The translations under genes and the position numbers were made by a program. From NCBI RefSeq assembly GCF_027257175.1, contig NZ_JAPFGD010000003.1:144766-208765 (forward strand): a stretch of 64,000 bases of DNA, written 5' to 3'. The notes under the pieces are model-generated. The model worked only from the letters and a program-made list of their open reading frames with translations, was not told the origin of the DNA and ran no database searches. Every line of letters begins with the position of its first letter. Within the stretch, counting starts at the first letter, position 1. Below are positions 53,948 to 62,300 of this stretch, piece after piece. Source of the DNA: Castellaniella sp. S9 (GTDB lineage Bacteria; Pseudomonadota; Gammaproteobacteria; Burkholderiales; Burkholderiaceae_B).

Positions 53948-54850
53948 ATGTCCGAATACGTCAAAATCGTCGAGGTCGCTCCGCGCGACGGTCTGCAGAA
54001 CGAAAAGCAATTCGTCGATACCGCCGTCAAGGTCCAGTTGGTCGACCGCCTGTCGGCCGCCGGCTTTCCCAACGTCGAGGCGGCCTCGTTCGTGTCGCCC
54101 AAATGGGTTCCGCAAATGGCCGACGGCACCGAGGTGATGGCCGCGATCACGCGGCGCCCCGGCACGATCTATTCGGCGCTGACGCCGAACATGCACGGCT
54201 TCGAGGCCGCCCTGGCGGCACGCGCCGACGAGGTGGTGATCTTCGGCGCCGCCAGCGAGGCATTCTCGCAGCGCAACATCAATTGCTCGATCGCCGAGTC
54301 CATCGCCCGCTTCGAACCCGTCGCCGCGGCGGCCAAGGCGGCGGGCATCCGCTTGCGCGGCAGCATCAGCTGCTCGCTGGGCTGCCCGTACCAGGGGGAA
54401 ACCCCCGTGTCCGCGGTGGTCGACGTGGCCGAGCGCTTCCTGCGCCTGGGCTGCGACGAGATCGACGTGGCCGACACCATCGGGGTGGGCACCGCCGCGC
54501 AGGTCAAGCGCGTGATGCTCGCGGTGGGCCAGGTGACCGACCTGGGCACGCGGGTCGCCGGCCATTTCCACGACACCTACGGACAGGCGCTGGCCAACAT
54601 CGTCGCGGCGATGGACGTGGGGGTGCGGATTTTCCACAGCTCGGTGGCCGGCCTGGGGGGCTGCCCGTACGCCAAGGGCGCCACCGGCAACGTCGCCACC
54701 GAGGACGTGCTCTACCTGATGCGCGGCCAGGGGATGGACACGGGCGTGGACCTCGATGCGGTCGTCGAGATCGGCCAATGGATCTCCGGCCATCTGGGCA
54801 GGCCGTCCGCCAGCCGGTCGGGACGCGCGCTGACCGCCAAGCGCGGCTGA
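53948..54850 (+). CDS. mvaB: Hydroxymethylglutaryl-CoA lyase
   Basis: 300-residue TIM-barrel lyase that splits HMG-CoA to acetoacetate and acetyl-CoA in leucine degradation. Marks: IVEVAPRDGLQNE with metal- and substrate-binding Arg/Asp, ASFVSPKWVPQMAD, RVAGHFHDTYGQ with metal-binding histidines, and the signature loop GLGGCPYAKGATGNVATED containing the catalytic cysteine. The ATG at 53948 follows dprA after 62 bp. No other leucine-degradation genes (liuABC, atuC-like) are seen nearby. Confidence 0.94.
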   Translation: MSEYVKIVEVAPRDGLQNEKQFVDTAVKVQLVDRLSAAGFPNVEAASFVSPKWVPQMADGTEVMAAITRRPGTIYSALTPNMHGFEAALAARADEVVIFGAASEAFSQRNINCSIAESIARFEPVAAAAKAAGIRLRGSISCSLGCPYQGETPVSAVVDVAERFLRLGCDEIDVADTIGVGTAAQVKRVMLAVGQVTDLGTRVAGHFHDTYGQALANIVAAMDVGVRIFHSSVAGLGGCPYAKGATGNVATEDVLYLMRGQGMDTGVDLDAVVEIGQWISGHLGRPSASRSGRALTAKRG

Positions 54851-54928
54851 TCCCACGGTTCGCATGCCACCTCACAGCCAGAACACCGATCCACGGGCAG
54901 ATACGTTGCCCAGAATCATGCCGGACCC

Positions 54929-56695
54929 GTGAACGCCCAAGCGCCAACAGACCAGAACACTGAGGACTGGCGCCTGGACTACCTGTTCAGTCTCGCGCGC
55001 CACAGTTGGCTGATCCATATCGGCGTCGTGATGCTGCTTGGCATGGCTTGGCGCCATGGCGCCCCGGACCCGCGAGCATCGGCGGCATGGCTTGCCACCA
55101 TGCTCGCTCTGTCGATAGGGATGCTGGCACTGGCGTGGACGCATGGTGCTGGGCCGGCTTCGCAGGCTCGGCGGCGCGGATATCTGCATACGCTGCTCAC
55201 CGGCCTCATCGGCACCGCGTGGGGATTGGGGGCCCTGATCATTTCCGAACGCGATTTCGGCATGCTGCTGGTCTACTCTCTGGCACTCGGCGGTACGGCC
55301 CTGGGTGCCGTATCCTCCCAGCATGTCCTGCAGCGCTCTTGTTTGACCAGCATCTGGACATCGCTGCCGCTACTCGCCCTGGCGCACTGGAACCATGATC
55401 CAGCCTGGTGGTACGGCGGCATCAACGCAGCGATGGTGTTGCTGTATGCCATCGTGCTCACGACACAATCCCGCCGCATGAGCCAGTTCGTCACCCGAAA
55501 GGTCGAGCTTTCGACATCGCTCGACGCCAAGGTAGACGCCCTGACGCTGGCCATGGATGAACTCAACAAGGCGCGCCGCGAAGCCATCGCAGCCAATCAG
55601 GCGAAATCCCGATTTCTAGCTCAAGCCAGTCATGATCTGCGCCAACCCATCCATGCCATCGGCCTACTGACTTCTGCATTGCAGGACACGCCGCTGAACC
55701 GGGAACAGCGAGAACTTACCGAAACGATCGAAGGCTCCATCACGTCGGTCTCGTCTCTTTTCCAATCTCTGCTCGATATTTCACGGCTCGACGTCGGCTG
55801 CGTCCAGCCCCGCCCACAGGCGATCGACCTGCAGGCCTTGTTGCGCGCGGCCGGCCGCCAAGCGGAATCCCATCTGCATCACCGCGCTGCTCAACCGCGC
55901 CACGGGCCGCCGGCACGGATCCGCATCGCTCGTTGCCCGGTGTGGGTGTTTAGCGACCCGGGCCTGCTGACGGCCATTGTGCATAATCTGCTCACGAACT
56001 CGATCAAATATGGGCACGGGCACATCCTGGTGGGCGTTCGCCGCTGCCGGGATGGCCTGGCCATCCAGGTCTCCGATCAAGGGCCAGGCATTGAGGCCCA
56101 ACACCTCGAGATGATCTTTGATGAGTTCGTACGAATCGAAAACGAGGCGGCCCGCCGGGTGGAGGGCCTGGGTCTTGGGCTGTCGATTGTTCGCCGCCTG
56201 GCCAATCTGCTGGACTTGAGGGTCCACGTGCGATCCGATCCCGGCCGCGGCACCTCCTTTCTGGTTTCGGGCCTGCGATGCTGCCCCCCACAACCAACAC
56301 GACTTCGCCCGGCGATCGCCCATCAGGCCCATCCCTTGAATGGCCTGCCGATCGCCCTGATCGAAGACGATCCGACAGTGCGGGCCGCGACTGCCAGTCT
56401 CATGAAACGCTGGGGCTGTGAAGTCCACGCCCTGAGCGCCGCACCCAACCGCCGCCTGGGAGTCCGGTTCATCATCAGTGATTATCACCTTGGCGCAGCC
56501 GGCAATGGCCTCGATGCCATCACCCATATACGAACACTGGAAGGTTGGGACGTACCAGCATTGATCATTGCGGGCCGCATCGACCCCGACCAGCAAACGC
56601 GCCTGGCGTCGACGGCAATTGAATACCTGCCGAAACCAGTTGCCGCAGCCGCGCTGCGCGCCTGGCTGATGCGCCAGCCACGTCAGCCCACCTGA
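54929..56695 (+). CDS. Hybrid sensor histidine kinase / response regulator
   Basis: 588 residues. Six or so transmembrane segments between about 25 and 180 with no large periplasmic domain; coiled coil 190-225; HisKA with H235 in LAQASHDLRQPIHAIGLL; ATPase domain with N-box (HNLLTNSIKYG), DQGPGI and GLGLGLSIV; and a C-terminal receiver (473-585) with D479-D481 acidic cluster, phospho-acceptor D518 (FIISDYHLG) and K569. The SHDLRQP type kinase differs from BvgS, which has Venus-flytrap domains. GTG start used; no nearby ATG in frame. It lies four bases from the convergent NarL-type regulator, its likely partner. Confidence 0.87.
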   Translation: MNAQAPTDQNTEDWRLDYLFSLARHSWLIHIGVVMLLGMAWRHGAPDPRASAAWLATMLALSIGMLALAWTHGAGPASQARRRGYLHTLLTGLIGTAWGLGALIISERDFGMLLVYSLALGGTALGAVSSQHVLQRSCLTSIWTSLPLLALAHWNHDPAWWYGGINAAMVLLYAIVLTTQSRRMSQFVTRKVELSTSLDAKVDALTLAMDELNKARREAIAANQAKSRFLAQASHDLRQPIHAIGLLTSALQDTPLNREQRELTETIEGSITSVSSLFQSLLDISRLDVGCVQPRPQAIDLQALLRAAGRQAESHLHHRAAQPRHGPPARIRIARCPVWVFSDPGLLTAIVHNLLTNSIKYGHGHILVGVRRCRDGLAIQVSDQGPGIEAQHLEMIFDEFVRIENEAARRVEGLGLGLSIVRRLANLLDLRVHVRSDPGRGTSFLVSGLRCCPPQPTRLRPAIAHQAHPLNGLPIALIEDDPTVRAATASLMKRWGCEVHALSAAPNRRLGVRFIISDYHLGAAGNGLDAITHIRTLEGWDVPALIIAGRIDPDQQTRLASTAIEYLPKPVAAAALRAWLMRQPRQPT

Positions 56696-56698
56696 TCG

Positions 56699-57331
56699 TC
56701 ATCCCCGAGGCATCTGCAGGCGGCTGGCAACGGCAACCGCCGCCGTACGGCTGTTGACTGACAACGCCCGCAGCAATGCCGACACATGCATGCGCGCCGT
56801 CAGAGGTGAAATTCCCAGCGCCGCGCCAATTTCCTTGTTGCTCAGCCCTCGCTCGAGCAAGGCGAGCACCTCGCGCTGGCGCGGCGAGAGCATGGGCATC
56901 CGATCTCCCAATGAGTCAGGTGCTGTGCGCACGATGATCTCGCCGTCAAGGACACGTAGTATTCCGCGCACGATTTCGCCAGGCGGCAGCGACTTGCCGA
57001 TGAACCCGTCGGCACCTGCTGCCATGACGCGCTCGATCGCCTCGTTGCTCTCGGCCATTGACACCACAACGATGACCGCCTGGGGATAATGCGCCCGCAA
57101 TGCCGCAATGCCGATTTCCGGCACAAATCCGGGCAGCATGAGGTCCGTCACAAAAAGCGTGGGGATCCGTGGCAACGTGGCCGCCATCGGCAACACCTCT
57201 TTAAAGGAACCCACGTCCGCAAAGCAGGCGTCTGAAAAATGGCGCGCCAACACGTGCCGCATGCCTACCCGGAAAACCGGATGATCATCGACCAGCAGAA
57301 TGGACTGCTTCTTTTTCAATACGTTCTCCAC
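56699..57331 (-). CDS. NarL/LuxR-family response regulator
   Basis: 210 residues. Receiver 9-127 with D15/D16, phospho-acceptor D63 (FVTDLMLPGF) and K113 (FIGKSLPP); LuxR-type HTH at about 146-206 (LSPRQREVLALLERGLSNKEIG, then ISPLTARMHVSALLRAL). It is convergent with the hybrid kinase (four-base gap) and divergent from the TpsB gene, so it sits between sensor and secretion system. It probably receives phosphate from the kinase and may control the TPS operon; both are inferences. Confidence 0.88.
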   Translation of the reverse strand: MENVLKKKQSILLVDDHPVFRVGMRHVLARHFSDACFADVGSFKEVLPMAATLPRIPTLFVTDLMLPGFVPEIGIAALRAHYPQAVIVVVSMAESNEAIERVMAAGADGFIGKSLPPGEIVRGILRVLDGEIIVRTAPDSLGDRMPMLSPRQREVLALLERGLSNKEIGAALGISPLTARMHVSALLRALSVNSRTAAVAVASRLQMPRG

Positions 57332-57625
57332 GACTTGAGTCTAAAGCGCCCACGGCAGCAAAAAGCGCACTGCTCGAAAACGATAGTATTCCCAAGCGCA
57401 CCAGGCGCCATCCCCTCCAAATCAACACATACATATGTACACGTACACATGCCCACGATGCACACTCGAAGACAATCATCGATAATTTTTTAAAATTCCG
57501 ACATAAAAATGTTGCCATAGTTTTCGTTCATGGTCATAACCTTCGACTCCAGGCAACGGGTCGATGTGGTGCTGAAACGGCACACTACGCGGCCCGCACG
57601 ACACTCGATATCAACAAGAGACCTC
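57332..57625. promoter_or_regulatory. AT-rich divergent control region between the NarL-type gene and TpsB
   Basis: 294 bp with much lower GC than its surroundings. It holds CATATG (57432-57437) followed by TGTAC-AC-GTACA (57436-57447), an AT-run AATTTTTTAAAATT (57484-57497), and ACAT-AAAA-ATGT downstream. Such symmetry and A/T tracts are typical of regulator-bound, bendable promoter DNA. No coding potential was seen. Exact promoter elements are not clear enough to assign. Confidence 0.45.
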
Positions 57626-59356
57626 ATGCCGCCAACAACATCCTGCACCGCCCAACGCTCGATCTGCCTGATCATCCTCAGCCTGCTCGCCTCGAGCGCA
57701 TTCAGCCAGGCCCTGCCCGATGCGGGTACCCTGCAGCGCGACTCAGAGCGCAGCCTGCAGGCACCGCAGCCAGCCGAACCCCCGGCGGTGCGGCCCAGCC
57801 CCCCTCCCATGGACGAGAATGCCAAAGGCGCGCGGATCACCGTCCGGCACATCATCATCGAGGGCGCCACACTCATCCCCGCCGCCAAACTCGAAGCCCT
57901 CGTCGCCGATCGCATCGGCCAGTCCCTGACGCTGGCCGAACTCGAGCACACCGCCCAGCGCATCGCCGAGTACTACCGCGGACAAGGCTGGTTCGTGCGT
58001 GTCTACCTGCCCCAGCAAGACGTCACCGACGGCACCATCCGCATCCAGGTCGTGGAGGGCCGCTACGGCGGCGCTACCCTCCGGAACCGAGACAGCCGCG
58101 CAAACGGCGACTTCGTCCAGGCGATCGTCACTCGCCGTCTGCAAACCGGCCAGCCCCTGTCGGCCGCCGACCTCGAACGCGGCCTGCTCATCGCCAATGA
58201 TCTGCCCGGCATCCGCGCCACCGGCCAGCTGGCTGCTGGCCAGGCGCGCGGCGAGACCCGGCTCCACCTCGACATCGAGGACACGCCGCTGGTCACCGGT
58301 GATATCGGCGGCAATAACTTCGGCAACAAATACACTGGTACCGCACAGCTCGCCGGCGGTATCGCCTTCAACAACCTCACCGGGCGCGGCGACCAATTGG
58401 CCATCCGCGCCCTGGCGGCCAAGCACCTGTACTCCGCACGCCTGCAGTACAGCCTGCCGCTAGGCACTGATGGCTGGCGCTTGAGCCTGCACGGATCCAC
58501 CCTGGGCTATCGGCTGAGCGGGCGCTACGATCCGCTCGATGCCGAGGGCCAAGCCTACACCGGCGGGCTGGCCGTCTCCTATCCCCTCATCCGCCAAAGT
58601 GATCGCAATCTCACCGTGAGCATGGGCTACGAGCATCGCCGCTATGATGATGACATTCTCGATACCGCCTTGCGCCGGCACCGCATCGATGCCGTGTCGC
58701 TGCGCCTGGCCGGCGATCGGCGTGATCGCCTGGCCGGCGGCGGCGTCACCTGGGGCGAGTTGCGGCTCATTCAAGGACGGCTGGGCCTGAGCGACGTGGC
58801 CGCCGACAAGGCCATCGACGCCGCCGGCCCGCGCACCCGGGGCGATTACGCCAAGCTCGCCTTCCAACTCAATAGGCTGCAAATCCTGGGCCGCGGCAGC
58901 CCATGGCAACTCATGGCGGCGTTCTCCGGACAATTGGCCGACGGCAACCTCAGCAGTTCCGAACGCATGGCCCTGGGCGGGCCCTATGGCGTGCGCGCCT
59001 ATCCGATCAATGAGGCGATGGGCGACGAGGGATTATTGCTCAAGCTCGAGCTGCGGCGCGACCTGGGCGCCGGCTGGCAAGCCCTGGTTTTCTATGACGC
59101 CGGCCACATCCGGCAGCACAAGAAAACCTGGTCGGGATGGGACGGTGGGCGCGGCCAACCCAACACCTACAGCCTGTCGGGTGCCGGCCTGGGAGTCAAT
59201 TGGCGAGGGCATGGCGCGGTCGCCGGCTGGCTGATGACTGCCAGCGTCGCCTTCCCCCTGGGCGGCAACCCCGGCGCCAGCCCCAAAAACGAGAATAACG
59301 ACGGCAGCAGCGCCTCGTCCGCCCACTACTGGCTCAATCTCAGCAAATCCTTCTGA
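57626..59356 (+). CDS. TpsB outer membrane transporter (FhaC/ShlB family) of a two-partner secretion system
   Basis: 576-residue Omp85-superfamily pore that secretes the downstream adhesin. Signal peptide MPPTTSCTAQRSICLIILSL..., cleavage near SQA at about 28. Residues about 68-150 hold the POTRA domain(s) (VRHIIIEGATLIPAAKLEAL, YYRGQGWFVRVYLPQQDVTDG), followed by the 16-strand barrel with the conserved L6-type motif GGPYGVRAYPINEAMG and a terminal aromatic residue (F576), as needed for BAM assembly. An upstream ATG at 57530 has no ribosome site and would disrupt the signal peptide, so 57626 is used. The TpsA gene follows after 41 bp. Confidence 0.92.
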   Translation: MPPTTSCTAQRSICLIILSLLASSAFSQALPDAGTLQRDSERSLQAPQPAEPPAVRPSPPPMDENAKGARITVRHIIIEGATLIPAAKLEALVADRIGQSLTLAELEHTAQRIAEYYRGQGWFVRVYLPQQDVTDGTIRIQVVEGRYGGATLRNRDSRANGDFVQAIVTRRLQTGQPLSAADLERGLLIANDLPGIRATGQLAAGQARGETRLHLDIEDTPLVTGDIGGNNFGNKYTGTAQLAGGIAFNNLTGRGDQLAIRALAAKHLYSARLQYSLPLGTDGWRLSLHGSTLGYRLSGRYDPLDAEGQAYTGGLAVSYPLIRQSDRNLTVSMGYEHRRYDDDILDTALRRHRIDAVSLRLAGDRRDRLAGGGVTWGELRLIQGRLGLSDVAADKAIDAAGPRTRGDYAKLAFQLNRLQILGRGSPWQLMAAFSGQLADGNLSSSERMALGGPYGVRAYPINEAMGDEGLLLKLELRRDLGAGWQALVFYDAGHIRQHKKTWSGWDGGRGQPNTYSLSGAGLGVNWRGHGAVAGWLMTASVAFPLGGNPGASPKNENNDGSSASSAHYWLNLSKSF

Positions 59357-59397
59357 GCACCGCCTCGCGCCTCGAGACGCTATCCAAGGAATCCGCC

Positions 59398-62300
59398 ATG
59401 AATCACGCCTACCGCCTCGTCTATAACGAAAGCACCCGACACTACGTGCCCGCCCCGGAGACCTCGCGCACGCGCGGCAAGTACAGCGGCAAATCCATGC
59501 GCACCGCCGCACGCGCCGCGCTGGCCGCCGCAGCCTGCAGCGCTCTGCTCACCGGCCTGGCCCAGGCACAAACCCTCGCTCCCGACGCCCTGCCCACCGG
59601 CGGGCAGGTGGTGGCCGGACACGCCGCCATCCAGCAAGACGGCGCCCAGATGCGGATCCAGCAAGGCAGCGACCGCGCCATCATCGACTGGCAACAGTTC
59701 GACATCGGCTCAGCTGCGGCCGTGCACTTCCAGCAGCCCTCGGTCGATTCGGCAGCACTGAACCGCGTCATCGCCGGCGACGCCAGCCAGATCCACGGCC
59801 AACTCACCGCCAACGGCCAGGTCTGGCTGGTCAACCCGAACGGCGTGATCTTTGGCGAAGGCAGCCGCGTGGACGTCGGCGGGCTGGTGACCTCCACCTT
59901 GAACATCACCAACCAGGACTTCCTCGATGGCAAAGCCGTCTTCGCGCGCGAAGGCGCGACTGGCAGCATCATCAATCAGGGGGCCATCACCGCCGCCGAC
60001 GGCGGTCTGGTCGCGCTGCTGGCGCCCACGGTCATCAATGACGGCATCATTACCGCCCGCATGGGCAACGTCGTTCTGGCCGCCGGCGAACAGGTCACCC
60101 TGGATGCCGGCGCCAATGGCCTGCTGCAGGTCGCCGTCGATCCAGCCACCGTGCAGACTCTGGTCGATAACCGCCAGCTCATCGTCGCCGATGGCGGCCA
60201 GGCCATCATGACCGGCAAGGCCGCAGATTCCCTGGCCGCCAGTGTGGTGGCCAACTCGGGCATCGTGCAGGCGCGCACGTTGGCTGAACACAACGGCCGC
60301 ATCTTGTTGCTGGGTGACATGAACCATGGCACCGTGGCCCACAGCGGCCTGCTCGATGCTGGCGCACCCGACGGCGGCGACGGCGGTTTCATCGAAACCA
60401 GTGCCGCCACGGTGCGTATCGGCGAAACCGCGCGGGTCACCACCCATGCGCCCCAGGGCCAGACCGGCACCTGGCTGATCGACCCCAGCGACTACACCAT
60501 CGCCGCCAGCGGCGGCGACATGACCGGCGCGCAACTTTCCGCGAATCTGGCCGGCAGCAACATCGAAATCCAAAGCAGCTCGGGCAGCAACACGTCCGGC
60601 GAAGGCGACATCAACGTCAATGACAACGTCAGCTGGAACACGAACACGTTGACACTGACGGCGGCTCGCCACATCAACATCAACGCGGTGATGGTCGCCG
60701 CGGGCGACTCCAAGCTGGTGATGAACACCGGTACGGCCAATGGCGGCGACGATGCCGCAGCCAGCGGGCAGGTGCGTGTCGGGCTGGCTGCCGACGCCGC
60801 CAACGGCTTTGCAGGCCGGATCGATTTCCCTGACCGCTCGGGCACGGGCTTTCTGACCATCAACGGCAATGGCTACCATGTCCTCGGCGCCAATGATCTG
60901 GGCGTGGCCGGCGACAGTTCCAACACCACACTCCAGGGCGTCCGCAACAACCCCTTTGGCCGCTACGCTCTGGGCGCCGACATCGATGCCAGCGCCACCC
61001 GCGGATGGAACGACGGTGCGGGCTTCATGCCGATCGGCAATGGCAGCAGCAACCGGTTCCGCGGCACCTTTGATGGTTTAGGGCATGTCATCAGCGGCTT
61101 GACTATCGAGCGGCCCGACACTGATTATGTCGCCCTATTCGGGCACACGTTGCTGGCCACGTTGCGCAACGTCGGTCTATCGGGCGGCGGAGCCATCACA
61201 GGCAATAACTACGTCGGGGGGCTGGCGGGCCTCACCCAAGATTCCACGGTGGCGAACAGCTTTGCGGCGGACAGCGTCACAGGCAACAATGTCGTCGGCG
61301 GGCTGGTGGGGGAAAACAGCCAAGGCTCGGTAGAGAACAGCTACGCTACGGGCGACATCACCGGTAGCCAGTACTTTGTCGGCGGGCTAGTGGGGTACAA
61401 CTACCAAAGCCCGGTAGGGAACAGCTATGCTACGGGTAGCGTCAAAGGCAACAATAACGTCGGCGGGCTGGTGGGAGGTAACATTGCATCCAAGATCAGC
61501 AACAGTTATGCCACAGGCAGCGTCACAGGCAACAGTGACGTCGGCGGGCTGGTGGGGGAAAACAGAGATGAGGCCACGATCGGCAACAGCTATGCTACGG
61601 GTAGCGTCACAGGCAACAATAACGTCGGCGGGCTGGTGGGGGAAAACAGAGATGTGGCCACGATCAGCAACAGCTATGCCACAGGAAGCGTCATAGGCAA
61701 CAACATGCTTGCGGGCGGGTTAGTGGGACACAACGATGCTAGTACCGTCCTGAATACTTACGCTACGGGCAGCGTCAGGGGTGCCTATTATGTAGGCGGC
61801 CTGGTAGGCATCATGCGCAACGCGTCGCTGGAGAACAGCTATGCCACGGGTCTCGTCACAGGCGGCTCTGGCGTCGGCGTCGGCGGACTGGTGGGTTACA
61901 ACGATGCTTCTACAGTGACGAACAGCTATTGGGTGCAGGAAACCACCGGACAAACAAACAGTTCGGGCGGCGCTGCCATCCATTCCCTGGCCGCATTGCA
62001 GGCGGCCCTGCCCGCCGGGTTCGATCAGGCAATCTGGGCCAACGCCACGAACCAGAGCACTCCCTACCTTCGGGATTCGTCGCGCAGCCTGGCTTACATC
62101 ACCAGCGACCCTAGTGCCGCATCACTCTATGACATCATTCAGAATGTCGCACAGTTGCAGGCTGTTGGCCATAACCTCTCTGGCCGCTACGCCCTAGGCA
62201 ATCACATCGATGCCAGCGCCACCGCCACTTGGAACAGCGACGGCAGCGGCGGCCACCATGGCTTTGCCCCCATCGGCAATGACATAGACAAGTTCTCAGG

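Noticed and set aside
54929..57331. True BvgS/BvgA orthologues
   Set aside because: The kinase lacks the periplasmic flytrap domains, PAS and Hpt domains of BvgS and has a SHDLRQP-type H-box; only the neighbourhood resembles bvgAS-fha.
57530..57625. Start of the TpsB gene at ATG 57530
   Set aside because: No Shine-Dalgarno and it would add 32 charged residues before the signal peptide, which is incompatible with Sec export.
61195..61940. CRISPR-like spaced repeats
   Set aside because: The period is 75-96 bases, in frame, and encodes GLUG motifs within one long gene; repeats are not identical short direct repeats with unique spacers.
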